DNA of 6,780 nucleotides from Flavobacteriaceae bacterium (GTDB lineage: Bacteria; Bacteroidota; Bacteroidia; Flavobacteriales; Flavobacteriaceae). Both the position numbers and the translations under genes were made by a program. The stretch spans positions 1-6,780 of the forward strand of contig JALRDC010000120.1 in the NCBI GenBank assembly GCA_023262245.1. Reading direction: 5' to 3'. Positions 6,010 to 6,780 of the stretch are shown here, piece by piece. The notes beneath the pieces are model-generated. The model did no database searches, had not been told where the DNA came from, and was given only the letters and a program-made list of their open reading frames with translations. The number at the start of each line of letters is the position of its first letter. Positions within the stretch are counted from its first letter, which is position 1.

Positions 6010-6348
6010 ATGAAAAAATTTATTTTACTATGGGCTTTGGTAACACCACTAATTCTTAGTGCTCAGGAAATAAAAAGTGAAAAAGTTCGCTTTGAAGTAA
6101 GTGGAAATTGTGAGATGTGCAAAAAGCGGATTGAAAAAGCAGCCTTAACTGTTAAAGGCGTCAAATCGGCAAGTTGGGACATCCCTTCAAACATAATTTC
6201 AATCATTCGTGATCCTAGAAAGTCAAGTCTGAATGACGTTCAAAAAGCGATATCCTCAGCAGGTCATGATACTCCTTTGTCAAAGGCTCCTGATACAGTT
6301 TATAATGATTTGCCCATGTGTTGTTTATATGAACGGGTAATAGAATAA
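6010..6348 (+). CDS. Secreted HMA-domain protein with C-terminal Met-Cys-Cys motif
   Basis: A 112-residue periplasmic metal-binding protein. Residues 1-18 are a signal peptide (MKKFILLWALVTPLILSA, then QE). Residues about 24-88 fold as an HMA domain with the site GNCEMCKKRIEKAA (32-45; Cys34 and Cys37), in which the usual Met-Thr before the first Cys is replaced by Gly-Asn. After a short linker, the tail LPMCCLYER (101-109) carries Cys104-Cys105. It lies 18 bp downstream of the TonB receptor and directly before the terminator, as the last gene of the plus-strand group. A soluble periplasmic carrier that passes metal to or from the receptor or the inner-membrane HMA-MauE protein fits this position, but is inferred. 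Metal binding is strongly suggested by the paired cysteines. A purely redox role is less likely. Confidence 0.87.
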   Translation: MKKFILLWALVTPLILSAQEIKSEKVRFEVSGNCEMCKKRIEKAALTVKGVKSASWDIPSNIISIIRDPRKSSLNDVQKAISSAGHDTPLSKAPDTVYNDLPMCCLYERVIE

Positions 6349-6351
6349 TAT

Positions 6352-6380
6352 AAAAAAGGCTCCTAATGGGAGCCTTTTTT
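6352..6380. terminator. Bidirectional intrinsic terminator
   Basis: AAAAAAGGCTCC (6352-6363), loop TAATG and GGAGCCTTTTTT (6369-6380) form a perfect inverted repeat, with a GC-rich six-base core flanked by A and T tracts. It starts three bases after the stop of the secreted HMA gene and gives a U tract to transcripts from either side, so it also ends the convergent membrane-protein gene whose stop is at 6398-6400. Confidence 0.92.
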
Positions 6381-6397
6381 TGTAAAACCTTTTTAAG

Positions 6398-6769
6398 CTA
6401 TGAGACTTTACCAATTACATAAGCGATAACGCCACCTGTTAATGCACTCATCACAACATTGATTAAAATTTCTTTTAGAAAATAGATAAAATCGAAGTCC
6501 CCTTTTAAAAAGAAAAAGTACCAACTCAATCCGTATAAAAGCCCTAGAACAGCACCTGCCTTAAGTCCAGTGGAAAAAGTGGTAATGTTTGCCCAACGAG
6601 TAAAAATTACAGCATAGATAAAGGCATAAAACAAGCAGCCTAAAGCGATGTACAACATGGATTCCTCACCGGTAGTATTTTCGGTGAATAAAATACCATA
6701 AACGAGCCAGCCCAATACGAAATAAAAGATGGCCCCGATAATTCCTGAAAAAAATAATTTTTTAGTCAT
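6398..6769 (-). CDS. Small four-helix membrane protein of unknown function
   Basis: A 123-residue integral membrane protein with four hydrophobic segments, at about 5-28, 38-58, 68-88 and 98-119, joined by short loops; both ends should face the cytoplasm. The first helix includes VLGWLVYGILF (18-28), which recalls DUF1761-type small membrane proteins, but this resemblance is from memory and weak. Small glycines and aromatic residues within the helices suggest tight packing. There are no obvious metal-binding motifs; the only Cys is Cys45. The ATG at 6767-6769 is preceded by only 11 bases in the window, so its promoter and upstream neighbour are not visible. It converges on the metal cluster across a shared terminator, which argues against it being part of that system. 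Confidence 0.75.
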   Translation of the reverse strand: MTKKLFFSGIIGAIFYFVLGWLVYGILFTENTTGEESMLYIALGCLFYAFIYAVIFTRWANITTFSTGLKAGAVLGLLYGLSWYFFFLKGDFDFIYFLKEILINVVMSALTGGVIAYVIGKVS

Positions 6770-6780
6770 AATTGTAAGTT

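Noticed and set aside
1..6780. CRISPR arrays, tRNA or rRNA genes, insertion sequences and attachment sites
   Set aside because: I found no regularly spaced repeats, RNA-gene signatures, transposase frames or terminal inverted repeats in the window.

Overview
The window looks like a piece of a Bacteroidota chromosome, most likely from a member of the Flavobacteriia. The evidence is AT-rich DNA, A-rich leaders with no strong Shine-Dalgarno sites, several matches to the Bacteroidota -7 promoter element (TAnnTTTG), the gene order GAF protein-purH-mreB, and a protein of the Bacteroidota-restricted HYC_CC_PP type beside a TonB-dependent receptor. I cannot name a genus from this sequence.

Left part (1-2446, minus strand): a compact housekeeping run read right to left. 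It holds a GAF-domain protein related to free methionine-(R)-sulfoxide reductases, then purH (the last two steps of IMP synthesis, 7 bp downstream), then the start of mreB (actin-like cell-shape protein, 31 bp further on), which runs off the left edge. The GAF protein lacks one of the three cysteines known from the E. coli enzyme.

Middle part (2560-6348, plus strand): four co-directional genes that look like one envelope metal-handling system. They encode (1) a cytosolic HMA metal-binding domain fused to a MauE/DoxX-like membrane domain, (2) a small secreted HYC_CC_PP protein rich in Cys/His/Met, (3) a 742-residue TonB-dependent receptor with an unusual Cys-Cys pair in its plug, and (4) a secreted HMA protein ending in a Met-Cys-Cys motif. 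Vicinal cysteines recur in the three exported proteins. Together they place candidate metal ligands in the cytosol, inner membrane, periplasm and outer membrane. Copper or another soft metal is the natural guess, but the sequence does not identify the metal or the direction of transport. A bidirectional terminator follows the last gene.

The most interesting detail is a run of eight C (2768-2775) exactly at the junction of the HMA and membrane domains of gene 1. A shift of the reading frame there in either direction meets a stop within 2 to 6 codons and would release a 74- or 78-residue free HMA protein. This is the same architecture as E. coli copA, where ribosomal frameshifting makes the chaperone CopA(Z).

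Right edge (6398-6769, minus strand): a convergent gene for a small four-helix membrane protein of unknown function.
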